Of a stretch of DNA of 64,000 nucleotides, positions 38,255-53,200 are shown one piece after another. Location of the stretch: positions 296,795,756 through 296,859,755 of the forward strand of contig CM077115.1 in the NCBI GenBank assembly GCA_039619475.1, written 5' to 3'. This DNA comes from Icerya purchasi (taxonomy: Eukaryota; Arthropoda; Insecta; Hemiptera; Monophlebidae). The notes beneath the pieces are model-generated. The model was not told where the DNA came from, did no database searches, and saw only the letters and a list, made by a program, of their open reading frames with translations. How positions within the stretch are numbered: position 1 is the first letter of the stretch; each line of letters starts with the position of its first letter. Position numbers and translations under genes: made by a program.

Positions 38255-41200
38255 GAGAGGCGTTTCTGAAGTCATTGCTACATCTCTGTAACTTCGCCGT
38301 ATTTTAAGTTACAAAAATAAAGTAAGACCAAAAAAACTTGAAGAAATTCTTTATTTTTCTACATAATCACCATTTATGTTTAAACATTTATCGTAACGTG
38401 AGACAAGGTTTTCAATCCTGGTGAAGTAATTTTCTAACCATATTATAACTACCTGCTTCAACTCGTCATTACTGTTGCACCTTTTAGATCCTAAAAATCC
38501 ATTCAGCCGGGAAAAGGAGTGAAAATTGCGTGGTGCAAGGTCAGGAGAGTATGATGGATGTTAGAACAGCTTCCATTTGAACTTTTTGAGGTGGAAAACG
38601 GTGACGCACGAGCAATGCAGACGTGCAATATTGTGAAGCAAGGTGTGTTTTTGGGACAAGAGCCCGGACGTTTGTTTTTTATCACTTTAGAAGCTTGTTG
38701 AGAGTTTCGTAGTATCGTTCCGAGATTGCGGTGGTCCTTCTGTCTATGAAATTGATGTTAAGTCACCCGTGCAATCCCAAAAGACGTTCATTCACCGCAT
38801 CGCTCGGTCTTCCGCTTCTGTCGTCATCATAAATCATCACTCGACTGACTTTAAACCACTCAAACCAGGATTTGACGGTTCTGGAAGTCATTGCAGACTT
38901 TCCATACGTATTTTTGAAACGATCATGAATGTTTTCAGCTGTACAATTTTTCGTAGTGAGAAGGAATGATGGGCACGTTGCTCACAAGAACCGGACGCGC
39001 ACTTCAGCGGCAATTCCATTTTAAATATATATATACAACACGAATACTATGTAACCGATCAAAATACAGCTTTGTATACTAAATTGTATAACCCTACTGA
39101 ATAAAATTACTAGTCGCGCGTCTTCCTACGTTTATTAGAATCAGAGGTGTAGCAATGACTCTGAAACGCCCCTCATATTATATATATATATATAGATTAA
39201 AACATTCATGGTTGTACAGTAGTGTTCTGAATTGTCGAAAAAATATTTGGTAATGATGGTGATAATTGCTGAAAATAAGAAAGTAATAAATTGCAGTTGA
39301 GCAGATTTTTGTGCAGTGGTGTCTTCATCGCCAAAGTGCGATACTCGTCGAAGAGCATAGCCGATCATTAAACTGTCGATCAGATTTAACGCTGTCCTGT
39401 GCCGGTCAGTAACTGTTGTAGCGAAAACGCGTTAGTCCAATTTTCAATATTTTGCGACCAATCTGTCCTCCTTCTTCCAGGGCTTCTCTTCCCTTCCATC
39501 CATTTCATATTTTGTACCTCTTACAATGTCGTCGCGTTTGACCTAGTGGTTAGAGCGCTTGACTTTTGATCCGGAGGTCTCGGGTTCGATACCGAGTGAC
39601 GATAGAACTTATTACAAGAATTAAATAAATAATCGCTAATGATCACGTGGAAGGTAATGGCAAAATCATATGCGTGCTAGGTCAGTACACAGCAGACAAC
39701 ACGGGACCGCACTTATAGCGCGATTACAAACGATTACAATCAGTTCCGAATGAAGTCTTACGCGTGTACACTCGCGTTGCATATAACAATTGCCTAGTAC
39801 ACTACACCTATATCTGTACAGCTGAGATGTACAATTAGGTTGCCCACCAACCGACAAGGTTGAGGAGAGAAAGAAGAAGACCTCTTACAATATGGCCAAA
39901 GAGTGACACATTTCTCCGTATAATGTCATTTTTTAATAATCGCTCTGTACCAGCTTTTTTTTAAAACATTTTTGTTTGACATTTTGGTCGTCCAAGGTAC
40001 CGTCAACATCCTCCGATGGAGCCACATTTCCGTAGTCTTGTATCTATCTTATTGTTTTTTTGTTTAAGAGCATAGCCTCAATACCGTACAACAAAATTGA
40101 TTGAATATAACATCGAACCATATCTGGTCTTGTTCTAAGACAAAGTGATCAATCACACAGTATTTGTTTCATGTTATTAAAGTCTGCTCGATCGTAATTA
40201 CATCTTGCTTTAACTTCAGTATCCGTGTCTAGGTTGTCGGTGACATAGAAATCGAGATATTTGAACCTATTGACCTTTTCAATAATATTTCCATTGTTTA
40301 TAATTATAGCGAGACTATGAATTTGTTATTTACTAATAATCATCGATTTAGTTTTCTTTACATTTATGTGTAGGCCATAAATCTTGCTAGTTTCATCAAA
40401 TTTTTGTGGCAGCCGTTGTAGGTCTTGATGGTTATCTGCTAATATGACCGTGTCATCCGCATAACGAATATTATTGATAATCTTACCATTAATCTTAATT
40501 CCATACGGTTGTTCCATTACGGTTTATTTGACAACTTGCCCGGCGTATTGGTTAAAAAATAGTGGAGACAATACACAACCTTGTCGTACGCCACGTTGAA
40601 CTTCGAAATTTATTTTTGGTTCATTTCTATTTAATAACAGCTCTTCTTTATGATTCCAATATAAATGTCTTATTATATTCAAGTCATTGTTATTGATTCC
40701 TGTGCTTTGCAGGATTTCTATCAATTTGTTGTGCTGGACGTTGTCAAACATTTTTTCATAATCAATGAAACATATGAAGGCCCTTTTGTTCATCTCTTTA
40801 GATTTCTGTAAAATTATCCGTAACGCCCCCAGTGCTTCTCTAGTCTCACGTCCAGCACGAAAACCAAACCGCGTTACCGATAAATCTTGTTCGCATTTTC
40901 TTTTAATTCTCTGGTGAATTATTCTCCGAAAAATCTTTAGTAGGTGGTTCATCGAGCTAACTGTTCTGTAATCTCCGCATTCCTTTTGATACTGTTTTTT
41001 AAAAATCAGAACAAATGAAGACTGCAACCATTCCGAAGGGATCTCACCAGACGTATAAATATTATTGAAAAAGACCGTTAGGTCCTTTATATGATTCTCC
41101 TTCAATAAACAAATTAGATCTGATATACGAGCTGGTCCTGTTGCTTTCCTTAGTTGTTTTAAATTAATTGCATGCTTTACAATTGCTAAAAATAAGAAAT

Positions 41201-44200
41201 TAATAAATTTCAATTTTTGGGCAGTGGTGTACGTCCGTCTTATGGCTAGTAATACTATGTAGACTGCTCAGACCAGGTCGTGTAAACCGCGATCTTAATG
41301 TGGTTTTGATAGCGGCCTGTTTCATGTAAATTGGTGTAGAGTGACAACTAACGCTACCTGCGAATAGATACTATGAAAAATAGCATATTACTGTTGTGGT
41401 GTGGATAAAATTGATACTGCGATACCTTTTTTCTCGCTCGAAAACAACGCTACGGCACACAGTTTCAACGCCCATTTATTTCGTATTGAAAAAATTTATT
41501 ATTAAATTTATGTTTTCCAAAAAGTTAAATTTTTATACGAAATTTTTTTCTTTTTAAGCCGTTTCCGATGACCCTGGCGCCCAAACTCAAACTCAAACTA
41601 AATCTTAGAATACCTTCCACCCCCAAGAAAACGTATCAATATATGTATATATATATATACGTTTTTTAATTCAATTTAAATATAAATAATTTTAGGAAAT
41701 TACTCACTAAACCGTATATTATAATAATACTGATAACTCACTTATTTTATAAGTATATATATTTTTTTTTTGCAGTTTATTTTCTTTCGGATAAATATAT
41801 TATTGAACTTAATAGTTCAGTTAAATACGCAATTCAGTATTAATAGACAGAATAGCAATTTTCTGGAAAAGTGAGAAAAGTCAAAAGATCAAAAACAAGA
41901 TTTTATTTTTATTACAAGAAAGAATGTGATTCGTTTATAATTTTTTTTTTTTTTTTTTTTTCCACTGTACCAGTCGAGGGACCACAAACAGCACCAATAT
42001 TAATTTTAATATATGTATTATGATGATAGAAATGTGACCAATCCAAAGCGCTCCAGTGAGGGGTTTGGCTTATAATAGTTCACTACAACTTATAAAAAGG
42101 GATACAAAGTCTAGAGAAGGACGAAAAGCGACATAAGCAGTACAGCACAATTTTGACCATATGGCCCTTAGGATATAAAAAGCGAATGGGATGGATTTTA
42201 AGAGAAAACAACATGAGATTAGTACAGCAGCGTGTACAATGTAATATTTAGAGCGCAATCGTCATGATATATTTCATAAAAGCTCGGCACGCATTTAGTG
42301 TGCAAGAGTGCGAGCACCACAACAATCGCCTTATGGAACGTTATTCATACGTAGCAAGTCTACTTCTTATGATATCTGACAAAAACTCGAACACCATGGC
42401 AATCACTATGTTAAGAGTGACCCATACATGTCAAGTTTGTTGTAGAACGTTATCCATACGTAGCAAGTCTACTTCTTATGATATCTGATAAGAACTCGAA
42501 CACCATGGCAATCACTAAGTTAAAAGTGACCCATACATGTCATGTTTATTTGGGTCAGATGACCTGGATCCCATAGTAACCGTTGCTGTTTGGTCGGACA
42601 ACAGAGTCCGGTGAAGTAAATACTTGATAAAAGTTTCGAGTCAACTGATGCTAACGTATTTAGAACTAAATGCACTTAAGTTATGGGAAGAGCGTCACGA
42701 TACCACTTCCTTCTCTTTAACCTTCTTCTCGGATTACCCGGAAGAGTATTTATAAACATGCTACTAACTTTAGGATTGGGATGTAGATTTAGATTTTCAA
42801 AAAATTTGCTGTACTGTTGAGTATGAACTGATTTAACAAAAGGAACATGCAGATCTCGATGGAGAGTTAGGTTTGAAACATATTAATTAAAAAATAAAAA
42901 GTAATTGATTAAGGTGAAAGTTGAAGTTTCAGATGAGCGTATAAAGAAACAAGTTTATTTTGATAATAGTGGATTTCATTTTTAAAAACCAATACAGTTA
43001 ATAAATTTTTCGTATGACAATTTTTATTTTTTTCTGGGAAATTAAAATAAAATATGTGGTATGTTTATTTTTTGGTTAGTGAAATGAAATTTTATATATA
43101 TATATATATACTCGTATATGTATAAATCGGCCATTTTGGCCTCGCAAGGGGCTGTGCTCCGTGACCCATTTTGCTTTCATTTTTGTCTCTTTCTCTTCTA
43201 TATTTTGTATAAAATGATCAAATAGATTTTTTTCAACCGGAGAAAAATATTCAGAAATCGCAAAAACTAGAAATGTTAAAAAATCTGTTTTTTGAAAAAA
43301 TAAAAAAGCAACCGCTTAAGTTAGGAAAAAAGTTTTAAAAAAATACATATTTACATCTGCATGAATAATTTGAAATATTTAAGTTTTATTACGATTAGAA
43401 GTTTTTATAGCAGATGTATGATTATATAGCCCCGTAAAAGCAGAATTTATCAGAACAAAATATCAAGATCTTGGGTTTACTTTGAAGACTAAGAGTAACG
43501 ATAATCAAGAAGATTTAAATCAACAGTTACATTCAAGTGTTAGAACATCTAACTTAGAAACTAGTTTGCGTTTGTTGATCCACGGAGCAGACTGTAATTA
43601 TTACCATCCGGTATGTATATTATGTATAGTGTAATCAAAATTTATATTGTTTATCCATTCGTAACTTCTGTAGGTTATTACTAATTACATATACTTAAAA
43701 TTTTTCTTGCGATTTCATTAGTTTTGTCATAATTACAATTAAAATGAAATTAGATAATCGGAAAGAAGTAAATATAGTAAAAAGTTATGTGTTCCAAAAT
43801 AAACAGAATTATTCATCATTTAAATGGAGTGTTTTAATTAAACATTTCGTTTGTTAAATAGTTAATAAAATTATAAACATTATCTTCTTCTTCTTCTTCT
43901 TGGTGCTGTATCTGCATTAGATGTTAGCGACTATTCTTCTGGCGTTTTCTCTGTCGGCCATGCTGTGTAGCAATTCCGGTATTCGAATTCCCGTCCATTC
44001 TCTCGCATCCTCCATCCAGGTTCTTCTTCTTCTTCCTCGAGCTCTTTTTCATTCTATTTTTCCTTCAATGGCCAATTTTAAAATTTCATATTTTTGGTTT
44101 CTCATAAACATTATAACAAATATTAAATAAACCTCTGTAAAAAAAATTATAGATTTTTTTTTATCCAATTTTTATATTACCCTAAATCAGTTTCTTTGAG

Positions 44201-47200
44201 AATCAAACAGATCGGATGTATTTAAGCTTAATTCAGACATGCAGGAAAAGTACATTCCAAGTGAATTAACTTTAAATTGCCTATTTTTAAAAATGTGTGG
44301 AACTTTATATAGAGCTGTAGATTTCTTGTCGATATCTTTTCAAAATGCCTATTGTTTCGGATTTCTCTTCCAATTTTTTTTTTCTTCTCATAGAGAGTTT
44401 GATAGTCAATAATTTCAATTTTCAAATCTAAAAATCACCCAAAAACTGAAATAATTATTAATCGAAATTGAAATATATGGAAATTATCAATTCTGTTTAT
44501 TTACAAGCTGAAGTAATAGTCTGAAAACATACAGACCGACAATCAACTGTAATAGTTGTTGGAGCACTATATGTCAGCAGTAACAGAATTACCTACAAGA
44601 AGTGTTGCGGGTAGTTTAAATTATTTTTTTTTTTTTATAATTTTTAATAACAATCAAAATCGTATAAAATTGATTATTGGACATACATTTATATAAATTT
44701 TGACCACTAAAGGTTAAATTTTTTATATTAAAAAGATCTGTATTACAAATTTGAACATTAGAACTTGTAAGTGTTATGAAATATTATAATTTCTTTAATA
44801 AAAGTTATTCTCTTACATAAAAATAATAATTACTGTTGTTACCTATATTTTTTTGTATTAGAAATATTAAATTTTGAATTTGTGTAGTATTGATAATTAC
44901 TCAGCCGAATATATATTTAAACTATTGCATATTTTTTTCTTCATTGAATGTTAGATTAGATGATTTAGTTATGTATGGTCGTTCACTTAATTACTTTTCA
45001 GAACAGTAATACGTTTATTATACAGTTATGATAATTATGTTCTTTTTGAGATTACATTTTAATGTAATAAAAAAGTAATAAGTATGTATTAAGAAATAGC
45101 GGTTTTTTGTTTAAAACTATTTCTGTCTAATTTATTGTAAACATTTAAAGTATCACCTGAAGCATGTAAGTCTCCAGAAAACTAATTTGTGTTATTGACA
45201 TTGTACGGAAATAACTTTGATAATAAATTGCCAACACTTGACATTTTTTATTATAAGCATTAAAAGTAATAATATATAACCTTTAGACCCGATTATTGGA
45301 CACATCTGTTTATGATTATTTTACAATTCAAAACAACATTATTTTAAAATGACAACGATAATGATAATATCACAGTTATTTTTTAGCAACAGTGATACTT
45401 ATTATTATTACATCCCCCCTTTTTAATGAATAATAAAAATTTCATAATTCCATATATCTATTATAAATTTAATCTTACAATTGATTTTATTACACAGTTG
45501 GAGTGGGTAAATACATTTGATGCTCTTTTATTTGAGTTTCAGTATACTTTTTCTGATTTGGAATTCTACTCTGCTCACAAGGGCTGGTTCAATTGCTTTC
45601 CAAAATGTATTGGTATGGTCATGTTTCATCTATCTGCTGTTCTGATTACAAATAATGTAGGTTTCTTTGTCTCTTTTACTACTATAGCTGACCTCCAGTT
45701 TTTGTTATATATTTGTGCTCTTACTCAGTCACCTGCTGCTATCTGATTTTTAAATTTCTCTTTAAATCCACGATGGTTTTTTTTTTTTTTTTGTATATTA
45801 CAAAGCTAAGCTAATTCTTCAGCCATTTTTTCTGGTATTTGACAGGTGGTACAATGGAATGCGTGACTCGGCTAAATAAGCACTGATTCAGTGAGCCTCT
45901 TCGTGATATATTATATACTTAACAGTGCATGGTTATCTACTGTGCGTTTCTTTATTAGTCTTTTTATTATTTGTATTCCAGATTCTGCTAGTCCATTTGC
46001 ATGTGTTAATCTTGGTGAACCCATCTGGTAGTTGATTTCCCACTCTTTTATGAATATTCTAAATGCCAATAAGTTAAACTATGGGCCCTTATCTGATTCT
46101 AGGATCACTAGACCTCATGTAACACAAACTATTCCTTAAATGTTTGAATACATTCTTCCGAAGTTGTGGGTTGTACTCGTAATATCTTAAAATCAGTAAA
46201 CCCTAAGTAGCTGTCTATTATTTGTAGGTATTTCGATTTTCTTATTTCAAAAATTTTTGCAGCAATTCGTTCACAAGGTGGGGAAGGAATCAGTTTGTTT
46301 ATTATTTCTTGGTGATCATTGACTGATGCATTTTTTGACATATTCTGCAATTTTGTACAAATCTTTCTATATTTTTCATTATATTTCTCCAATATACTAT
46401 TTGTCTTCCTCTTTTTTGAGCGCTTTACATTCTTAACCTTAATGTAACCTTTCATTACTTTAGTTTGTTGGTTTATTGGAATTGTTATACAGTAACTGTT
46501 AAAAATATTTAATATTGTAATGTAGATATAAGATATAACTAATATGTTTTTTAATATTCCGAATTTCTTTTAGCTTCCTCTTTACTTAATTTTATTGTTT
46601 TACCAAGTTTCTCATCATCGAAATAACAATTATGCAAGTGCAAGTCTATGAGGAATATAGAAATACCTTCTTAAATTCCTTTCTCAAAAACCTTATAATC
46701 CACTCAGTCAATAAGTAAATCTAGTTTCCAAACAGTATATTTTAATGGAACAGTGTCAGATAACTGTGCAGCATAAATATATACTAGATCTAGTTAATAA
46801 TTTTTATGTCTCTCTAAAATTATCAAACAGTACTAAATACAAGTCATAGTAATCTCAAAATGTTTACATTTGAAATGCTTATAAACTTCTATTGCAAATG
46901 CTAATTATGATAAAATATTTTTTCAACATTCGATGTGGAATACCAATCTTTTTTATCTAAAGGTAGTTGTGTTTTAAATTTCTTATAATCATCTACTGAC
47001 TCATATGGAATACTTTTCTGTAAAACTAAATTTATATCTTCTTTTTTGAATTGTTTTAATATATTTTTAGATTTGTTGTTCAATTGTTTTCTATAATATT
47101 TCTCAACGATTTTTAGATTCTGCTTTTTATATTTTAGAATTCCATTTTCATCTATTTGAAAGAATTTTCCTTTATATATTTCTTGAACTTCGTTACATTT

Positions 47201-50200
47201 TAATCAGAATCAATTGCACTTTTAATAAAACCTGTTAATTAAACCCAGTTTTTCCTATGGAAACGATTATTTTGATCAGAAAGAATATTTACTCAAATAG
47301 CTCTATCAAATCTGTATCTTGTGTTTCTAGTATTATAATTTTCAAAGCCGCTTATAACTTCATTTTTTATTGACACCTAGGCACTTTTAATGCATTTAGT
47401 GAACTATAATATTTCTTGTTGGTCGAAAATGTTTTCTGTAGTAATTACTTGTTCTCCATATAAATTTACTTCAATGTAATCTATAACCGCTACCAATTGA
47501 AACTTATTCTATTCTTTTTTTTTTTTCAGTTCTCTTTTAGTAGTTTCATGAAGTTACTCATTGGCTAGAAGTCACATTAAATCATACTTTGCAGTATGAC
47601 AGTATATCTCATAGTCATGAATCATATTTTTTCCACTTGGTATAGTACCATCTCTTTGCTTAATATTCCTATCTCTTCCTGGAAGTGACTGTTTTAATTC
47701 CACATTACTAAAAACACTGTTATTAAATATAAATTGATTGGATATTTGTTCTAGTTTCTTAGTACTGAAATTTCCATTATCAAAATTGAATAATTCATTA
47801 AAATTTTGTATTTTCTTGTTTTCATTTTTTGATAAGTGCTTGACAACTACTTTTATAAATCATTTTTTTTAAAATTTTGAACATCCTATTATATTTTTTT
47901 CTTTAGAATAATTATATAATTGTTTTCCTATATACCTTTTTTCTGGTTTTGTAATTATAATCATTATTTATATTAAAAAATAAATAAAAAATAATAAGAA
48001 TTTAAAAAATTAAAAATAGCTGACTCATGTATTGTATATTTATTTTTATTTTTTTCTATATAAATGTAAAATGGAAAATCAATGGAATTGAAGAATATAA
48101 TGAATTTGTGAGAGTGATTAGAAACCTTAAAAATTTATTTAGTGTGCAGTTTTTTGATCTTCCTGATACTGATGATCAAGATTATGATTCTGATTACTAT
48201 TCTGATCTAGGAAATTATTTTAATAGAAGTCCAGATAAATATGATCCTGAAGATTTATACTAAAATTCTGGTCCAGACGTTGAACCTGATGAGGGAATAC
48301 AAAAATGATCCAAATTAAATTATTAGAGGATTATTATTTAAAAAAAAAAAAAAAAAAAAAAGCGAATACATATATTTTGTTAAATAAATTACAAATTTTT
48401 TACTTCATTTTCTACCATCCTTGATAAAACACCCACGTAAGCTATAATGTACACCATAAATTCCATATATTTTTTCTTTTATTTTTTGGTAGTTGTTGAA
48501 TTTTTTAAAAGTAGATCTATAAGAGTTTCATATTTAGATTTTGTTTATTCAATAGGATTTTTGAAAACGCATGATACATGTTGTACATAAGCTACCGTTA
48601 TTTTATCAGTTTTTCATTGAAGATTTAGATAAATTAAAATACGTCAGTTTATTTATTAATTATTACGAATTGGGTAGCCCATTTGGTAAAGCCACAGATT
48701 TGTAAACTGAATAACTGTAGTTCAAATCCGAGTTGGGTTGACAAAAGTCCTGTAGATCTGCTTCCTCAGTAATCTTAATAAATAAGCTGAAAGGTAATTG
48801 TACGGCATGCGCGCCTTGCCAACCTAATTTGTTTGCATTAAGTTTTAAAAAGTAAACGACTAGAATCAGCGTTTAGTTTTCAACAAAAAAAAAATAAATA
48901 CTCGTGATTTAATATGATTTCTCTGGTTCAGCAATTGTACTAGATATACTGTTACCTATCTCGTTTGATGTCAATGGTCAAGACCTTGGCCAAATACTGA
49001 GTGTTAATATTAGGCTGAGATTAGAAGATAAATAAAAAAAATCTAATTGGCACCAGAACAAAAAAGTTAAATAAAATAAATAAATAAAGAATAGGTAGCG
49101 AAGTGGGATTTTGCACAATTATTTTAGGTTAAATAATTAAAAAAAAAATAATAAAGTAATTAATATTAAGAAAAATTCCTATAATTATTGATCGTATTTG
49201 CAAAATATAATCTGTTGAACAAGTTTTGTATTGAAAAATTTTTATTATTAAAAATGCCAAGAAAAAAATTTAATTTCTTACCTCAACTTTTTTTTTTGAA
49301 TAATAAACCGACAAACTTTTATTGAAAGTTGAAATGATGAAAATTGAACAAATTCGGTTAAGAATCCGAACAAATAAAATGTGATTCAGAATCAGGTATA
49401 ATATAATACTACTATCAAACGTTGGTCGTAAATCATTATTCTACGCGTATCTAGAACTGATAAACAAGACAAGAAATCAAATAGGACAATTCCATTACAC
49501 CTTTTACATACAGTGTTGCCATTGGTTGGGGAAAATCGTATTAATTTATCATTATTAGCATTTAAAAAATAGGGGCCGATCTCTAACTACACTTGTTTTA
49601 TTTTAATATTTTAAAAGAAAAAATAATAACAGATAAGAAAAAGTTCACTAAAAGCCAAAGTGGCCTATTTAAAAAAATTTCAAAATGTTCAAAATATGAA
49701 AATTGTATATTACGCGGAGTTTAGTTAACGAAATTTAAATTTTCCAGGAAAAGGGAAATTTCGTAATTCACGTAGCAGCACATGCAGGGCAAATGGAACA
49801 ATTTGAATTATTAGCATCGTATGGAGCTTGCCTCAATATGTTAGATAAAAATGGAAATTCTGCTGCAAAAGTTGCCAAGTAAGTATACAAAAAGATCAAA
49901 TTTACCAAAAATGAATGTGTTTAAGAACCACTAGAGAAATAACTTATAGTTGAAAAATTGATTAAATAACGAAGCGAATTCAGCAAAAATATAAAATGAA
50001 ACATACGAATGTTGTTAGTATTATCGTTCAAAGAATACCAGAAAACAAAATTATGAGTATCGAATTGCTTCAAGGATAAACTAAATATGATGTATTTTAA
50101 TATTTTTATTTAGTTTACAAATTAGTCTTTATTAAACTTTAAGTATGAAATTCGTATTTTTGCGTATGCGCTGATGGTATTAATTCCTAAATAAACGATA

Positions 50201-53200
50201 TTTAAAAACTAATTATAGTCTGTTTGTGTTTTTAATTTTTTTTTTTTCTGTGGTGCTTATAATGGTAAATGATGAAAATAATTAAAAAACATATTTTCTT
50301 TATTTTAATGTTTTATTTCCGTATGTTATTACACTTGCACTGTCATGTTTTTAATTGTTTTCAGTAATATTTTCATATGTTACTTAAGTGAAAGACTTCT
50401 TTTATCAAATTGCCAATAAATCATAAAATTATGTGTTGAAATTATTTCTTCATTAAAGTATGCTATACAGAGTAGTTCGCGTCATATAAAATTAAATTCG
50501 ATATACCATGTACTTTATCCTTTACGCGTCAATTTAAAATTCCCATAAATACAGTCTTTTTTTTTATTCAATTTTTTAGCTTCTGTCCTAAGATAATGCG
50601 CAGCGTAAGCCATATCTGTATGATAAAAATTTACTTTACCGCTTAGAGTCACCATACTCGAGACTATTGTTTTTTTGGTAAATATTAAAAAACTTATATC
50701 AAAAATTTCGAAAGGAATAGTTAATTAGGCTGAATAGGTGTTTTCTGCACAATAAAACGCTATTATATTTTGAGTAGGTGTGTTCATTTTTGTTTTTCCA
50801 CTAATTTCATATTATTTCTGTTTGTTTCTCTGTTTTTGTACATGTTTATTATTTTTATTTAATCGATTTGCACTGTGTGTACATAGTTTTCTTGTTTTTA
50901 TTTACTGTTTTTAATTATTGGGTCTAGATGAAATCGATGTATAGATGTTGATGTATTTTTGCAAATTTAAAAAAAATGAAAGACTAAATAGAAAAGTTTT
51001 AGATAAAAGATTTATATTAAAATAGGGAGGAAATATCTTTATAGTGAAAGAAGTTTAATGCTCGGGTTAAATGATGAGACTACGAATCATCTCAGTAATT
51101 TATAAGGATGTTACTCGAAAATTTTAGAATTAAATCGAAATAAAAACTTAGTACTAGTTTTGGAAATTGTATTTTTGCGCAATAAATTAGCTTAATTTTT
51201 ATGACTTCTGACATTTACAATATATATTTAATAAATGGAAATATTAGACAACGACGGCCGTCATTCTTTTATAGTAGGACGTGTAGTAGACTGTGGAGTA
51301 CCTTATTCCACTGTCACGAAGATCAAGATAATATATTAAAATGTATAACGTGTCCGTTTACATCTTTCGTTACATATGGATAACACCAAAACCGGTATCA
51401 CACATTTTTTTTTTGTGCGCCAGAAAACTGAAAACTGTATCTGAAGGTAATGGCAATCTATGCTTTGCATGAATAAGCTATAAACGTAAAAGTTTGCGAC
51501 ATTAATTATTATTAGTAAAAACGTAATTCAGGTTATGAGTTAATTTTTAAAAATTCAACCATAGTTTAGATGCTCACATTGGTCTCATGTAATTCCAAAA
51601 AAATTAATCCATTTAAAACGGGAATTTTTTTTAGATAAAAATACTATAGTGTTTTCATTGAAAATCCTAATAGAGTATCGAAATTTAGATGCCAAAGTTC
51701 ATAATGCAGAGCAACATACTATATATATAGCCTGACATCAGTCGCACTATTTCTACTCGGTTGAAAAGAGCGAGACGGGTACGAACAGAAATTATTGTAG
51801 TCCGTGAGATACGTCAGAATTTTTACGTTTCATATCGCTCGGTTTATACACGAAGCGTATTTTGGTAAAATTTGTGAAAGCTCAATGTCTCTTCCACACA
51901 TATTTTAATCTTCAGTGACGCACTAGTCTACTTCCAACCGAAACACGATCTTTTGGTAGATAAATGTAGAAAAAAATTGCGTAACAGTGCGACCGTGACA
52001 TTTTTGTTATACTGAAATGATCGGCTTCTTTTTGGAATCAATAACTCCACAAAACAACAAAATTATTAAAAAAGGCCAATATGTGGTTTTCACAAAATAG
52101 ATACATTGCGGACGATTTAATGGCCGTACTTAGAGTCTTTCCTTCAGCGCCATATTTATCGACTCAGTGATATTCACGCTTCTGCTCCCTTCGAACTTGT
52201 AGTATATGATTTTTTTTTACCAGATTACTTGAAGTTTTAGTATATTTTTTGAAGTTGCTGGAAAGATCAAGAAAACGCAAAAAGTGACGTGTCCAGCATT
52301 GTCAGTATTCTAGTTGAAAATTTGGAACAAGGTTAAAAATATGCGCATCCCCGGTTATTTCTCTAGTTTTTGTAGCATCCGGGGTTTCAACTTTGAATTT
52401 GGACCTTCGTGGCGCCAAAAGCTCGAAATTTTTGAAAAAAATATTTTCTATCCCGGGCATGTGTTATGTTGGTGGAAATATCGTCGGGAACAAAATTGTA
52501 TTTCATTTCCTTAACGAAACATTCATAGTTGGTGAAAAGTTCAAAAAAGCATGAAAAATTACGTATCTCTTCCTCTTTGCAGCGCGAAAAATCTGTTCTC
52601 TTTGTTTTGACTTTAATATTATGTAAATGTAAATTATAGTTATGTTTAACTTAACATACGGAATCGTCAGCGCGCATGAAACATCATGCTGAATTAACTT
52701 TTTTTTTATTATAACGCGTAATATTATTATAAATACGCTTCATTTAAAATCACAGCTCCCTCTATACTCATATCCGTTTTTTTTTCGTGAAATATTTAAT
52801 GCAGAATTAATTAAAACGAGAATATAAAAAAGTATTGTTTACTACATTAATGTATGGTAACTATTTATTTTTATTTTGTTTTACTTAAATTGCATAGATT
52901 AAACGGTCACAGTGAAATATCCGATAAAATTACCGAATGTATGTACGAAATAACGGATAAATTATGCTATTTTTTGTGTACCCGATTTCCGGACCACAAA
53001 AACGGCCAGCATTTTTTTATACCTGAAATATCCGAATGCACATCTGTTCCCATTTTTAATAAGCAAGCACGAGTAAAACTACAGCAGGTATTGTCTTTTC
53101 TATCATTTTAAATTTTATCGCTGCAACATGTTATGAATAATTTGCTTTAAATTTTTACTATACTATACTTATTTTGAGTGTATGTATCCGAGCGAAAATA

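Larger units (their letters stand above)
38130..43429. other. GIT intron 3 (5.3 kb)
   Basis: Contains the microsatellite, mariner, SINE-in-LINE nest, orphan LINE 3' UTR and dispersed repeat. 41.25-41.94 kb and 42.56-43.12 kb show nothing recognised. Confidence 0.85.
43611..49747. other. GIT intron 4 (6.1 kb)
   Basis: Contains the LINE tail, gypsy remnant, unidentified divergent frames and second SINE type. 44.1-45.4 kb and 48.9-49.7 kb are AT-rich with nothing recognised. Confidence 0.85.

Noticed and set aside
39528..39600. tRNA gene
   Set aside because: A and B boxes are present, but the sequence does not fold as a full tRNA and continues into a SINE body repeated at 54.9 kb with target duplications.
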